Below, one piece after another: positions 8,239 through 18,900 of a stretch of DNA of 63,853 bases (positions are counted from its first letter, which is position 1; every line of letters begins with the position of its first letter). The notes under the pieces are model-generated. The model worked only from the letters and a program-made list of their open reading frames with translations, was not told the DNA's origin and did no database searches. The DNA is from UBA6382 sp963617965. GTDB taxonomy: Bacteria > Bacteroidota > Bacteroidia > Bacteroidales > Bacteroidaceae. The stretch spans positions 1-63,853 of the forward strand of contig CAVEQO010000010.1 in the NCBI GenBank assembly GCA_963617965.1, given 5' to 3'. The position numbers were made by a program, and so were the translations under genes.

Positions 8239-8697
8239 ATGGCTATAAAACGAACCAGATTGGAAATGTTGCGCAACCTCTTGCAGTCAAACAGGTTTGA
8301 AAGTCAGGAGGAAGTACTCAAGGCTCTAAGGGAGCAGGGCTTCAGGCTGGCCCAGCCGACACTGTCGCGCGATTTGAAGACTCTCAAAGTATCCAAGGTC
8401 TGCACCGAAGACGGGGGCTATGCCTATGTCTTGCCGGAGACAACTGAAACAGAGTCCAAACGCCAGTTCGTGCCTTATGGTTTCAAAAGCGTTGATTTCG
8501 AGGGGCATTTCGCGATTGTCAAGACTGTCACTGCCTACGCCAACAGCCTTGCGCTTGAAATAGACAATCTCGACATCAAGGAGATAGTCGGCACGGTAGC
8601 GGGCGACGACACCATTTTCGTCATGCTGCGCGAGGGGACAAGCAAGAATGTTGTCATAGACGCACTGAAACAAATTCTGCCCAACTATGACGAATAG
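8239..8697 (+). CDS. argR: Arginine repressor ArgR
   Basis: Hexameric arginine-sensing transcription factor, 152 residues. The N-terminal winged helix includes LAQPTLSRDLKTLKVSK (38-54), the classic ArgR recognition helix. The C-terminal oligomerisation and arginine-binding domain carries GTVAGDDTIFVM at 118-129, close to the GTIAGDDTI signature. It is first in a cluster with GNAT, argG, argC and argD, and its stop overlaps the next start by 11 bases. It probably represses its own cluster when arginine is plentiful, through the sites upstream. Confidence 0.94.
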   Translation: MAIKRTRLEMLRNLLQSNRFESQEEVLKALREQGFRLAQPTLSRDLKTLKVSKVCTEDGGYAYVLPETTETESKRQFVPYGFKSVDFEGHFAIVKTVTAYANSLALEIDNLDIKEIVGTVAGDDTIFVMLREGTSKNVVIDALKQILPNYDE

Positions 8698-9382
8698 CGA
8701 ATCCATAGACCTTACGGAGCAAGCGCCGCCGGAGGCCTGCCCCGAACCCGATGACGGGATAAGGGTGGTCGTAGCCGATGTCTCGCATGAAAAATATGTG
8801 GACACCATACTGCAGACCATCACCGAGTCGGCCAAGGTCCGCGGCTCTGGCATAGCGTCGCGTACCCACGAGTATCTGGCAAAAAAAATGGAGGAGCGCA
8901 AAGCCATCATCGCCCTTGACCGGGATGATGAATTTGCGGGATTCTGCTACATCGAGAGTTGGGAGAACAAGCACTATGTTGCCAATTCCGGATTGATTGT
9001 GCTGCCTAAATACCGCGGACACCACTTGGCCACAAGAATCAAAAAGGTGGCGTTTTCGCTCAGCCGGCTGAGATGGCCCAACGCCAAGCTGTTCGGTCTG
9101 ACAAGCCAGATTGCGGTCATGCGCATCAACACCATGCTGGGCTATGTGCCCGTCACGTTCGCCCAACTGACACAGGACGATGAATACTGGGCCGGCTGCG
9201 GAACTCCGGAACAGCCGCGGTGCGTAAACTGCGACATTCTTGCACGAACGGGACGCAAATACTGCGTCTGTACGGCCATGCTCTATGATCCAGCCAAGCA
9301 TGTGGGCGAGCCGCTACCCGTCCAGTTGCCTGATGACATAGTGAAGGTGGCGCAGGAAGCTGCCCGTAAAAATCTCAGGTAA
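8687..9382 (+). CDS. GNAT acyltransferase in the arginine cluster, candidate glutamate N-acyltransferase
   Basis: A 231-residue GNAT-fold protein. The acyl-CoA loop is seen as LPKYRGHHLATRIKKVAFSL, about residues 105-124. It overlaps argR by 11 bases and sits before argG, so it is bound to the arginine pathway by position. Members of the Bacteroides group are known to use N-succinylated intermediates, so this could be the enzyme that acylates glutamate in the first step; that is inference. A cysteine-rich segment at about 180-210 (WAGCGTPEQPRCVNCD, then KYCVCTAM) may bind zinc or a cluster, which is unusual for GNAT enzymes. No classical ArgA kinase-like domain is present. Confidence 0.7.
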   Translation: MTNSESIDLTEQAPPEACPEPDDGIRVVVADVSHEKYVDTILQTITESAKVRGSGIASRTHEYLAKKMEERKAIIALDRDDEFAGFCYIESWENKHYVANSGLIVLPKYRGHHLATRIKKVAFSLSRLRWPNAKLFGLTSQIAVMRINTMLGYVPVTFAQLTQDDEYWAGCGTPEQPRCVNCDILARTGRKYCVCTAMLYDPAKHVGEPLPVQLPDDIVKVAQEAARKNLR

Positions 9383-9412
9383 GCCAGTCTGCGGCAAAGG
9401 ACTTGGGGAACA

Positions 9413-9437
9413 GGAACGGGGAAGCCTTGTCCGTTCC
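9413..9437 (+). other. Stem-loop between the GNAT gene and argG
   Basis: GGAACGG and CCGTTCC form a perfect 7-base stem with an 11-base loop, followed by ACCTTTT. It may be a weak terminator or a processing site that changes the ratio of argR-GNAT to argGCD transcripts. Confidence 0.35.
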
Positions 9438-9487
9438 ACCTTTTCCCTTGTATCGCATTACAAAAACAAAACAAAAACGATAGTCTT

Positions 9488-10687
9488 ATGGCAAAGAAAG
9501 TTGTAGTTGCCTTCAGTGGCGGCCTTGACACCAGCTACACGGTAATGTACCTCGCAAAGGAGAAGAATTACGAAGTTTACGCCGCCTGTGCCAACACTGG
9601 CGGTTTCAGTGCGGAACAGCTAAGAGCAAACGAGGAAAACGCCTACAAGCTCGGAGCAAAAAAATACGTCACGCTTGACGTGACCCAAGAATATTACGAG
9701 AAGTCCTTGAAATACATGGTGTTCGGAAATGTGCTGCGCAACAACTGCTACCCCATTTCCGTCAGTTCAGAGCGCATCTTCCAGGCCCTGGCCATCGCCC
9801 GCTACGCCAACGAGATAGGTGCGGACGCAATAGCCCACGGCAGCACAGGGGCAGGCAACGACCAGATCCGTTTTGACATGACATTTCTTGTGATGGCCCC
9901 CAATGTCGAAATCATCACACTCACCCGCGACAACAACCTCAGCAGGCAGGAGGAAGTGGACTATCTCAACAGCCATGGCTATCATGCGGATTTCACCAAA
10001 CTGAAATACTCGTACAACGTAGGCATCTGGGGAACAAGCATCTGCGGAGGCGAGATCCTCGACAGCAACCAGGGTTTGCCGGAAAGTGCGTATCTCAAGC
10101 ACCCCACCAAGCAAGGCACAGAACTGCTCCGTCTGGGTTTTGAAAAGGGCGAGTTGTGCTCCGTGAACGGAGTCCGCCATGACGACAAAATCAAGGCGAT
10201 CCAGACTGTTGAGAACATCGGGGCCGCCTATGCCATCGGCCGCGACTGTCATGTTGGCGACACTATCATAGGCATAAAAGGGCGCGTTGGGTTTGAAGCC
10301 GCTGCGCCAATGCTCATCATCGGTGCGCACCGCTTTCTGGAGAAATTCACCCTCTCAAAGTGGCAGCAGTACTGGAAAGACCAAGTCAGCAACTGGTACG
10401 GCATGTTCCTGCACGAAAGCCAGTATCTGGAGCCGGTCATGCCAGACATTGAAGCAATGCTGCGGTCATCACAACGCAACGTTACAGGCGAAGTGACCCT
10501 CATGCTGCGGCCGCTGTCGTTTGAAACGGTGGGTGTGGATTCTCCAAATGACCTTGTGAAAAACAAACTGGGGGAATACGGCGAGACTGCCAAGGCCTGG
10601 ACTTCGGACGATGCGAAAGGCTTCATAAAAGTGACCTCCACCGCCCTGCGCGCATATTATCTGGCTCACCCCGACGAGAAGAGGTGA
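9488..10687 (+). CDS. argG: Argininosuccinate synthase
   Basis: Joins citrulline and aspartate with ATP to make argininosuccinate, the seventh step to arginine. The N-type ATP pyrophosphatase loop FSGGLDTS is at residues 9-16. The citrulline/aspartate-binding segments are present, including HGSTGAGNDQIRFD near 118-131 and a SICGGEI motif in the middle of the protein. 399 residues is the normal size. It is followed at once by argC, whose real start lies 102 bases after the argG stop. A cytoplasmic tetramer by family knowledge. Confidence 0.97.
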   Translation: MAKKVVVAFSGGLDTSYTVMYLAKEKNYEVYAACANTGGFSAEQLRANEENAYKLGAKKYVTLDVTQEYYEKSLKYMVFGNVLRNNCYPISVSSERIFQALAIARYANEIGADAIAHGSTGAGNDQIRFDMTFLVMAPNVEIITLTRDNNLSRQEEVDYLNSHGYHADFTKLKYSYNVGIWGTSICGGEILDSNQGLPESAYLKHPTKQGTELLRLGFEKGELCSVNGVRHDDKIKAIQTVENIGAAYAIGRDCHVGDTIIGIKGRVGFEAAAPMLIIGAHRFLEKFTLSKWQQYWKDQVSNWYGMFLHESQYLEPVMPDIEAMLRSSQRNVTGEVTLMLRPLSFETVGVDSPNDLVKNKLGEYGETAKAWTSDDAKGFIKVTSTALRAYYLAHPDEKR

Positions 10688-10788
10688 CAGCAGCGGACAC
10701 AACGCAAGGCGAAGGAGACCGGACAAGAGGGCTGTCATGTCCAAAAAGTTCCGGCGTTGAAACATTGTTTTTCCAAAAAAATCCAAAA

Positions 10789-11754
10789 ATGATCAGAGTT
10801 GGAATTCTGGGTGCCGCAGGATATACCGGCGGCGAACTTATAAGACTGTTGCTCAACCACCCCGAGGCGGAGATTGTGTTCGCCCACAGCGAGAGCAACG
10901 CGGGTAATCCCGTTGCGGACATACATGGGGGACTCGTTGGCGAAACCGGTCTGAAATTCTGTTCCGACATGCCTTTCGGCGATGTCGATGTCGTGTTCTT
11001 CTGCTTCGGTCACGGCAAAAGTGCGGAATTTCTGAAAGGGCATGCCATTCCCGATCATGTGAAGATCATTGACATGGCACAGGATTTCCGTATTGCCGGC
11101 GACCACGACTATGTATACGGCCTTCCGGAAACACACGCCCAGAACATACGTTCCGCCAAACACGTGGCAAACCCGGGATGCTTTGCCACATGCATACAGC
11201 TGGCTCTGCTACCTGCGCTCAATGCGGGCATACTGAGCGGCGACATCCACATCACCGGCATCACCGGCAGTACGGGTGCGGGGCAGAAACCCGGTGCAAC
11301 AACCCACTTTTCGTGGCGCAACGACAACATTTCGACTTACAAGACCTTTACCCACCAGCACCTGCTTGAGATCAACCAGACTGTTCAGGAACTTTGTCCG
11401 GGCTATGGCGGAAGACTGCTGTTCATACCTATGCGCGGTTGCTTTGCACGGGGCATATTCGTAACGGCCTACGCCACATGCGACAAACCCGTTGAAGAAG
11501 CAAGGCAGATTTACGGCGACTACTACAAAGACGCAACGTTTACGCACCTTGTTTCCAAAAGCCCCGACATGAAGCAGGTGGTCAATACCAACAAGGCGGT
11601 GGTGTACGTAGACAAGCACGAAGACCAGCTGCTCATGGTTTCATGCATAGACAATCTTCTCAAAGGAGCTGTAGGCCAAGCTGTCCAGAACATGAACCTA
11701 ATGTTCGGAATAGACGAAAGCACAGGGTTGAAACTCAAGGCCTCGGCATTTTAA
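10789..11754 (+). CDS. argC: N-acyl-gamma-glutamyl-phosphate reductase
   Basis: NADPH-dependent reduction of the acylated glutamyl phosphate to the semialdehyde. The start at ATG 10789 is preferred to the GTG at 10684: the protein then begins MIRVGILGAAGYTGGE with the nucleotide-binding loop in its usual place, and the 35 extra residues have no family likeness. The catalytic Cys131 lies in NPGCFATC. Length is 321 residues. In this lineage the acyl group could be succinyl rather than acetyl. Neighbours argG and argD support the assignment. Confidence 0.95.
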   Translation: MIRVGILGAAGYTGGELIRLLLNHPEAEIVFAHSESNAGNPVADIHGGLVGETGLKFCSDMPFGDVDVVFFCFGHGKSAEFLKGHAIPDHVKIIDMAQDFRIAGDHDYVYGLPETHAQNIRSAKHVANPGCFATCIQLALLPALNAGILSGDIHITGITGSTGAGQKPGATTHFSWRNDNISTYKTFTHQHLLEINQTVQELCPGYGGRLLFIPMRGCFARGIFVTAYATCDKPVEEARQIYGDYYKDATFTHLVSKSPDMKQVVNTNKAVVYVDKHEDQLLMVSCIDNLLKGAVGQAVQNMNLMFGIDESTGLKLKASAF

Positions 11755-11779
11755 CAACAATCACAACAACCAGACAACC

Positions 11780-12925
11780 ATGACATTATTTGACGTTTTC
11801 CCTCTGTTTGACGTTACAATAGACCACGGCAAAGGCTGCCGCGTGTGGGATACTGAAGGCAACGAATACCTTGACCTCTATGGCGGTCATGCCGTCATCA
11901 GCATAGGCCACTGCCATCCGCACTACATAGAGGCAATGACCAGACAACTGAACAAGTTGGGATTCTACAGCAATTCCGTCATCAATCCACTTCAGAAAGA
12001 GTTTGCCGCCCGTCTCGGCAAAGTATGCGGATACGACGACTATCAGCTCTTTCTCGTGAACTCCGGGGCCGAGGCTAACGAAAACGCCCTCAAACTTGCC
12101 TCCTTCTACAACGGGCGCACACGGATCCTCTCTTTGGAGAAGGCTTTTCACGGACGCACTTCGCTTGCCGTTGAAGCTACGGCAAACCCCAAATACATCG
12201 CTCCGGTCAATGCCAACCACCATGTGACGTATCTGCCCCTGAACGACCTTGAAGCATGGAAAGCGGAGATTGAGAAAGACGATGTCTGTGCTGTCATCAT
12301 AGAGTGTATTCAGGGTGTCGGCGGCATACGTCTGGCTTCTGCCGGATTCATGCAGGGATTGCGCGAGCTTTGCGACAAGCACAACACCGTTCTTGTCTGC
12401 GATGAAATCCAATGCGGCTATGGGCGAAGCGGCAAGTTCTTTGCCCACCAGTGGCTTGACGTCAAGCCTGACCTGATCACCGTGGCCAAAGGCATAGCCA
12501 ACGGATTCCCGATGTCGGGCGTGCTTATTTCCCCCAAGTTCAAGCCAGTGTACGGTCAGCTCGGCACAACTTTCGGTGGCAACCATCTGGCCTGTGCCGG
12601 AGCGTTGGCGGTGCTTGATGTCATGGAAGACGAGCACCTCATCGACAACGCCAGAAAAGTCGGAGAATACCTCATGGGCAAACTCGAGGAGAGCGGTCTG
12701 CCTCATGTGACGGAGATCCGCGGCCGAGGGCTCATGATAGGTATTGAACTTGACATTCCGTACAAGGAAATACGCACGCGACTGGTAAAGGAACAGCATG
12801 TGTTCACCGGCTGTTCCGGAACCAACACCCTGCGGCTGCTTCCACCGCTGACATTCACAAAAGACGAGGCAGACGAATTTGTGGACAAGTTCAAAGCCGT
12901 GCTGTACAGCACCGCTGCATTATAG
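11780..12925 (+). CDS. argD: N-acyl-ornithine aminotransferase (acetyl- or succinylornithine)
   Basis: Class III PLP aminotransferase, 381 residues, converting the acylated glutamate semialdehyde to acylated ornithine. The family marks are NSGAEANENALKLA near 95-108 and the PLP lysine Lys237 in ITVAKGIANGFPMSG. It starts 25 bases after argC and is the last gene before a strong two-way terminator at 12957. Whether acetyl or succinyl substrates are used cannot be told from the sequence. The remaining arginine genes (kinase, carbamoyltransferase, lyase) are not in the window. Confidence 0.93.
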   Translation: MTLFDVFPLFDVTIDHGKGCRVWDTEGNEYLDLYGGHAVISIGHCHPHYIEAMTRQLNKLGFYSNSVINPLQKEFAARLGKVCGYDDYQLFLVNSGAEANENALKLASFYNGRTRILSLEKAFHGRTSLAVEATANPKYIAPVNANHHVTYLPLNDLEAWKAEIEKDDVCAVIIECIQGVGGIRLASAGFMQGLRELCDKHNTVLVCDEIQCGYGRSGKFFAHQWLDVKPDLITVAKGIANGFPMSGVLISPKFKPVYGQLGTTFGGNHLACAGALAVLDVMEDEHLIDNARKVGEYLMGKLEESGLPHVTEIRGRGLMIGIELDIPYKEIRTRLVKEQHVFTGCSGTNTLRLLPPLTFTKDEADEFVDKFKAVLYSTAAL

Positions 12926-12956
12926 AGCGCATATATTCCCTTCTAAGGAAAAATGC

Positions 12957-12991
12957 AAAAAGGCGTGAAAATCAGCATTTTCACGCCTTTT
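12957..12991. terminator. Two-way intrinsic terminator between argD and addB
   Basis: A near-perfect 15-base stem (AAAAGGCGTGAAAAT with ATTTTCACGCCTTTT) and a CAGC loop. A-runs and T-runs flank both sides, so it can end both the arginine transcript and the convergent addAB transcript. Confidence 0.9.
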
Positions 12992-13015
12992 ATAATAGCC
13001 ATAAAAGTTTTGCGA

Positions 13016-15853
13016 CTATCTGCCACAGAGCAAGGCAAAAGCGCAAGTACGGCACGGACTGTTCGTATCCGCCGTCAAGGGAACCTGCTCAAATTCCGTC
13101 TCCCCCAGTATCTGTTCCACAAGTTTTGCCAAGCTGTTCCTGAATTCTTCCCGGTAGTCCCTGAAATCCCTGACAGGTTGATTTCCAAGCGTGATGTCAG
13201 GATCAAAATCCAAGAGCCTTTTTTGTGTAAACAGCAATTGCGGTTTGACCGGCAGGTCTTTGTATTCGCCGAAAAGCTGTTCGTCTTCCATACACGCAAG
13301 ACAGTAAATCATGGTCTGTAGCACATAGCCCTTGTCCGAACCCGGTGCGAAGAGATCTTCCATGGTGTTGGCTTTCATCTTCTTCTCATCATAATGTCCC
13401 GTCTTGTAGTCCACTATACGTATTGTCCGTCTTCCGTTTTCTTCCACCGTGTCAAGCCTGTCGATACTTCCCCCTACCGATATGTCGCCAAAAGCCGGAA
13501 TGCTGATCCCGGCATATTTCTTCAGTTCGTTTCCCACGATTCTGAATCCCGTCAGCCTACAGTCATTGGAAAGCACATTATGCAGGTACTCTTTCGCCAC
13601 CGTTGTCTCTATAGGATGGTCTCCAAGGGAATAAAAGTCTTGTGTCACAACCGGTTCAGAGCCTGTCTTGGCATTACGTTCACAATAATCCCTGTTCATT
13701 GCCCCATATGCCATTTTTACGGCCTGTTCTATTTTTGCCTTGTCTTTCAGGAACGCCTCAATAGCCTGAGCCTCCACACGGCCCTTTCCACTGCCACCGG
13801 TGATGATGCTGTAGGCTGCACGTATAGACTCGTGGACAAGTGTCCCCAGTTCATTCATCTGCATCAGGCTGCCCCTGTTGACAGGTTCTTTCAAGCCAAG
13901 CATATACTTCATGAAGAAACTCCTCTTACACCGCAGATAGGTATTTATGGCCGACGGGGAAAGCCGGAGGTCTTTACCAGGATGGCATCGTCTGCCGGCA
14001 GCAAGCTTTTCCCCGTAATTACGGAAAGAGACAAGTTCCCTTGTCTTGTCTGCAGTCCCCGTCTCACCCCCCTTGCCATGAGACTCCAGTCCATCACTCC
14101 CTGCCGGGCTGACGAGTTTGAACCGCTTCACCAGACTTCGCAACGTGTCGGAAGCGAGAATCTGCATCACGAAACGCGACATGGATTTCTGCCCGTCGGA
14201 AGTAAAAGCATCACTGTAAAGCAGCGTCACACTGTGTGACCTGCGCAATATCCTGAAGAAATTATAAGAGTAGACTTGTGTCTGGTCGTCAAGTGTGGTG
14301 AGTCTGTAGTACTTGCGCAGATAATACGGAATAAACGAGGTGTCGTGACCAGACTTTGGAATCACGCCTTCTTCAACATTGAGGAGCAACACATTGTCAA
14401 AATCAAGAGTTCTGGTCTCAAGTGCGCCCATAATCTGGATATCCGTTACCGGCTCTCCATGGAAAGGAATACTCACTGTGCCAAGATGTGCTGTAAGCAG
14501 ATTACGGACAGTATAGAATTCCACCTTGTCCAACACGCCCTCTTCAACTAAACAGGCAAAACGCGACACCACGCAACGCGCCTGATAGACAGACTCTCTG
14601 TTAAGCATTTCGTACCACTCCTGACCTGAAGAGACAGAGACTTCGCGAGTGTCCGGCAACATGCGATCCCATTCTTCGTCAATGAACACCATCAGACTGC
14701 GCAGAGTGTCGACCATACCGACAGTTCCGTCAGAAACATTGGCCGGATCTCTGAGCCAAGAACAGATCCGGGCATATATCCCCGTGTGTTTCATCGGGAA
14801 GCCCTTTGTGACATTCACGTTTTCCGAGAATTTCTCCGGAACGGAGAACACTACGGGGTGAAGCATTGTCTCGTCACACAGGACTATGGCCGACGATTGC
14901 CCGGCACGGTGATTTTCCGACAGCCAGTCGTAGACATAGCGCGCCTGGGCATTGTCTGAGGTTGCAGAGACGATGTTGATTGTTTCCACATTGGCCCTTG
15001 AGGTATCATACATTCCACCAAACTCCCCAATGTTACGTTTTACGTTGCGGTAGGCAGGAATGAAAATCTCCGACTCGTCAAACTCTTTATCGTAGTCCCA
15101 ATAGAACAGGGCTTTTCCCTTGCTGTCAACCAGATGCATGAGCCTGCGCTCTGTGCCATGCAGAATGTTGAAACCCACGAAAGCAAACGTTGTGTCGCTG
15201 ATGTCTTGCCACACTGTTTCAAAGTTGCGAACCACCCACTTGTTGCGTGCCCCATCAAGGGCACAGCCCTCTTTCCTGAGACGTTCCGAAAACTCACTGT
15301 ATATGCCCGGTATTTCCTTCCAGATCTGTTCAAAGAACTTTCTGAAAGGTTCGCCGTCGCCGTTCCAGACAACTCCGCCAGCCGATCCGCGAACAAGGCT
15401 TTTGATGCGTTCCTTCACCTCTTTGTCAAGATTGTCCTTGTCAAATTCATGGGCTTCCGCCGAGCTTCTGAAGATATCCTCCCCACGAGAATCCATGTGA
15501 TTCTTGTCTACATTGTCAAAATCGGCAATCAACTGGCGGCCCCAGCTATAGAAGCAGTCCAGTGTCAGAGTACGGTTGGCAGTGCAGACCTGTTCCGTTT
15601 GCCGCTTGTATATATCATAGAGCATACACACAGCCTTTATCTCATCAACGGGTTTCAGTACACACAAAGAGTCAAACAAGTCTGTTATGGTCGTACATGA
15701 CGGCGCACAGGCAGGCTTGTCACTCACCAGTTCTGCAAAATACTTTTTCACGAACAGACCGGCTCTACGGGTAGGCAATACAACAGTTACATTTTCAAGA
15801 TGTCCGTTAAACCGCTTGTATAAATCGCCGACAACAAATTTCAAAAATTCCAT
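13016..15853 (-). CDS. addB: AddB-like ATP-dependent nuclease subunit (PD-(D/E)XK, iron-sulfur type)
   Basis: Partner of the AddA-like helicase in double-strand-break end processing for RecA loading. 945 residues. The N-terminus has the AddB-type inactivated helicase start (VVLPTRRAGLFVKKYF). The C-terminal nuclease shows RRTIRIVDYKTGHYDE around residue 815. The cysteines expected for the 4Fe-4S staple are present: one in TYLRCKRSFFMKYMLGL near 640, and CRTCAFALLC at the very end. It follows addA by 59 bases on the minus strand and shares the terminator at 12957. Sequence similarity in the middle is low, as is usual in this family. Confidence 0.85.
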   Translation of the reverse strand: MEFLKFVVGDLYKRFNGHLENVTVVLPTRRAGLFVKKYFAELVSDKPACAPSCTTITDLFDSLCVLKPVDEIKAVCMLYDIYKRQTEQVCTANRTLTLDCFYSWGRQLIADFDNVDKNHMDSRGEDIFRSSAEAHEFDKDNLDKEVKERIKSLVRGSAGGVVWNGDGEPFRKFFEQIWKEIPGIYSEFSERLRKEGCALDGARNKWVVRNFETVWQDISDTTFAFVGFNILHGTERRLMHLVDSKGKALFYWDYDKEFDESEIFIPAYRNVKRNIGEFGGMYDTSRANVETINIVSATSDNAQARYVYDWLSENHRAGQSSAIVLCDETMLHPVVFSVPEKFSENVNVTKGFPMKHTGIYARICSWLRDPANVSDGTVGMVDTLRSLMVFIDEEWDRMLPDTREVSVSSGQEWYEMLNRESVYQARCVVSRFACLVEEGVLDKVEFYTVRNLLTAHLGTVSIPFHGEPVTDIQIMGALETRTLDFDNVLLLNVEEGVIPKSGHDTSFIPYYLRKYYRLTTLDDQTQVYSYNFFRILRRSHSVTLLYSDAFTSDGQKSMSRFVMQILASDTLRSLVKRFKLVSPAGSDGLESHGKGGETGTADKTRELVSFRNYGEKLAAGRRCHPGKDLRLSPSAINTYLRCKRSFFMKYMLGLKEPVNRGSLMQMNELGTLVHESIRAAYSIITGGSGKGRVEAQAIEAFLKDKAKIEQAVKMAYGAMNRDYCERNAKTGSEPVVTQDFYSLGDHPIETTVAKEYLHNVLSNDCRLTGFRIVGNELKKYAGISIPAFGDISVGGSIDRLDTVEENGRRTIRIVDYKTGHYDEKKMKANTMEDLFAPGSDKGYVLQTMIYCLACMEDEQLFGEYKDLPVKPQLLFTQKRLLDFDPDITLGNQPVRDFRDYREEFRNSLAKLVEQILGETEFEQVPLTADTNSPCRTCAFALLCGR

Positions 15854-15912
15854 TTTCCTATCGTAATCAATTTATGTCTCCATGCTAACGGAGCGCAACC
15901 GTCCGCACGGGG

Positions 15913-18900
15913 TCAACAAACCTTGACAAGCTCATTGTCAAAACCATACCACAGCCAGCCCTCCACATCGGCATACCCCATACGACGCAACGCCTGCACA
16001 TATCTCTCCACCTGACAGGAATACTCGTGGTTATGCTTTCCGAACTTAAAATCCAACACAACCGCCTTTCCGTTTTTTATCATAACCCGGTCAGGGCGCA
16101 TCTCTGTCTTGACATCTTCTCCGTTGTCCGAAGGACATATCAGAGTCACCTCACGCAACACTTTCCAATTCCCGCTGAACCAGTCCGCCATTTCCGCCCA
16201 TTTCTTCCAAGCGCCGTCAAGTTCTTTCTTTATTTCAAGAGCGTCCTCTTTTGTTTCTATTATGCCTTTAGCATAGAATCTGTCAACGACATTTCCAGCC
16301 TCTGACACGGTCTTGATTTGCGCCAGAATATTATGTCGCAATATGCCCGCATCAATGCGGGAATTACGGCGGTCGCATGCATCGCCGGGACTGTAAAGCA
16401 TTGACTCCTGTGACTGCCGGAACGAGATGTTGCCACGTGTGGAATAACAGTGGAGTCCAAGTTTCTCTTTGTCCGAATACCTGTATTCAAATGGAGAAAG
16501 CCCGTCTTTCCCGTCTGGCTCAGTTTGAGGGCGTATATAAGGAGCATTGCCTACACAGTACTGGGCGTATGCGGGAACATCCTCTTTGCAGCCGTTCCAT
16601 TCTCTTTCCACTTTCCCGCGCAAAGTCACTCCCGGCTCGACCTCTTTGTCTGACAGGCACTCAAAGACCAGGTCTCCTACCGTATCGAATGTATCTTTTG
16701 CCATGGACTTGTAATTTACAGGACTGTATACGAAAAGGTTGTCGGCAGCACGGGTCAATGCCACATACAGAAGGTTCAGATTGTCTACCAGCTGAGCCTT
16801 TTTCTCCACATGATAATCTTCCGCATAAGCAGTCTCCTCCAGAACCGACTTGAATGTCACGGGTATTTTGTCGGGAATGCTGCCGTTTTCTCCCGCACCG
16901 ACATTTCCCTGTGGAGTTACCCACAGCTTTGTTCCGTGGTTGCCGGATTCCGTGCTCAGTTTCCATGAACAGAACGGAACAAACAGATGTCTGGCTTCAA
17001 GACCCTTGGCGGAGTGTATGGTCATCACGCGTATACCCTCGCTGTTTGCTGCGGGGACAGGAGTCATGCACAGTTCGTCGTCCCAATAAGCAATAAAGCT
17101 CTGAACATCAGAGCCGTATCTGTCAACATAGGAGCGCAGCTTGTCAAGGAAGCAATTTATAAAATCCGCATCGTCAACGCACACCATATTCTCCGCATTG
17201 CAAAAAAGGACATTGACAACATATTCTACCATCTCGTACAGCGGCATCCGCCTGTCGCACTTCAGCAGCCTGACCACATCCTTGCCATGCGCATACAAGA
17301 ACTCCCTTGATATGGCATCCGAATTGCAGATAACCTTCAGTGCGGCGACAACCAACAGCACCGGCACCGACTTGTCCAACAGGAAGCTATCGTTTGAACT
17401 CAGCTTTATTCCCTTGCCCGACAGTGCGGAATTGGCATACGCTTCAACTATCGTGTCTATCTCCGAACTGTTGCGTATCAGAATGAGAACATCGGAAGAC
17501 GCGGCGCCCTTGTCCAACAGCAAACCTATATCTTCAAACATCTGCACGGCAACCTGTTGGGCCACCACCTTTCGTTTTCTTGTTTTTTGGGCTTCGCTAA
17601 AATCAGCCCCTGCCCTTCCAGAGAAGTAAGGATACGCCCGATACTGCACATATCCGTCATGGACGGTTCCGCAGTTGTGGAAATCATCCAGATGCTCCGG
17701 CGAGTAACCGTTGCATCCCTCCCTGTAGAGACTGTCAAACTCCCTGAGTTTTTCGTCCAAAGAGGTCAATTTGGCAAACAGCGACAGGTTGAATTTCACC
17801 ACATTGGCCTGGCTGCGGTAGTTTCGGGTCAAGGGTTTTTCGTCATAGTAAGCCGAAAACGGTTCTGAGCTGCCCAGCTTTTCCATGATGGTATAGTCGC
17901 CATTACGCCAACGGTATATACTCTGCTTGACATCGCCAACAATAAAGGTTGTGCCACCAGATCCCAGAACCTCATTCACCAAATGCCTGAAGACCTGCCA
18001 CTGCAAGACCGAAGTGTCCTGAAACTCGTCAATCATTATATGTTTGAACCGTATGCCGGCCTTTTCCATAATGAAGTCCGCATCGCCGGGCGCAAGGCTC
18101 TTCGACAGCAAACAGGCCGTGCGGGCAAGCAGAATACTGTTGGACTCTCTCAGATTGACATCCATGCGGTCTTTCACAGATGTCATCATCATGAGATCAT
18201 TGAGATGTTCGTTGGTAATCCTATACAGGAAGTACTCCTTTCTCAGCTCCCTGCACAACCGGCACATTTCCGTCAGGGCGGCACGCACCTCAAGTGCCCT
18301 GCTACGGTTCTGCGGACTGAACTTGTCCAGGAATTTCTCTGACTGCAGACGGCCGCTGTCGGTTTCCGAGAGTCCACGGAAGACATCGGCAGCAGAAGCC
18401 TTGTTGTCAAGAGATTTCCTCACACGCTCTATCATGCTGTAGTAACGCTTTCCATCGGCAATCTCCCCATCGCGTTCACAGTTGCACACTTTGTCATAGA
18501 CATTGCGCATACTTGCCATTTCCTTGCGGAAGACCGCTGTCAGTTTTCTCTGATAACTGCGGAGAGTCTTGACATCAAATATCTGTTTTTCATTTTTGTC
18601 CTGCACCGCTTCCTTGAGAATCTCCTTTGCCATGGAGAGGATCTTTGATCTCACGTCCCATCCCTTTTCGTCAGCAAGCTGTGCTTTCACATATTCCGTC
18701 AACAGCTTTTCGGTGTCAGGATTGTCATTTATATGAGCTGTCATGATTTCATCGATGGCAGTGGAAATGGTATGGTTGATGTCAAGTACCACATTGAACG
18801 ACATACCGATGCCCACAGCCTGCGCCATACCCGTCACAAGGGTCTGCAGGAACGAGTCTATCGTCATGACTTTCATGTTGTCGTAATCTCCAATAATGTT

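Noticed and set aside
10684..10788. Longer N-terminus of ArgC from GTG 10684
   Set aside because: The added 35 residues are unlike the family, and ATG 10789 starts exactly at the nucleotide-binding motif.
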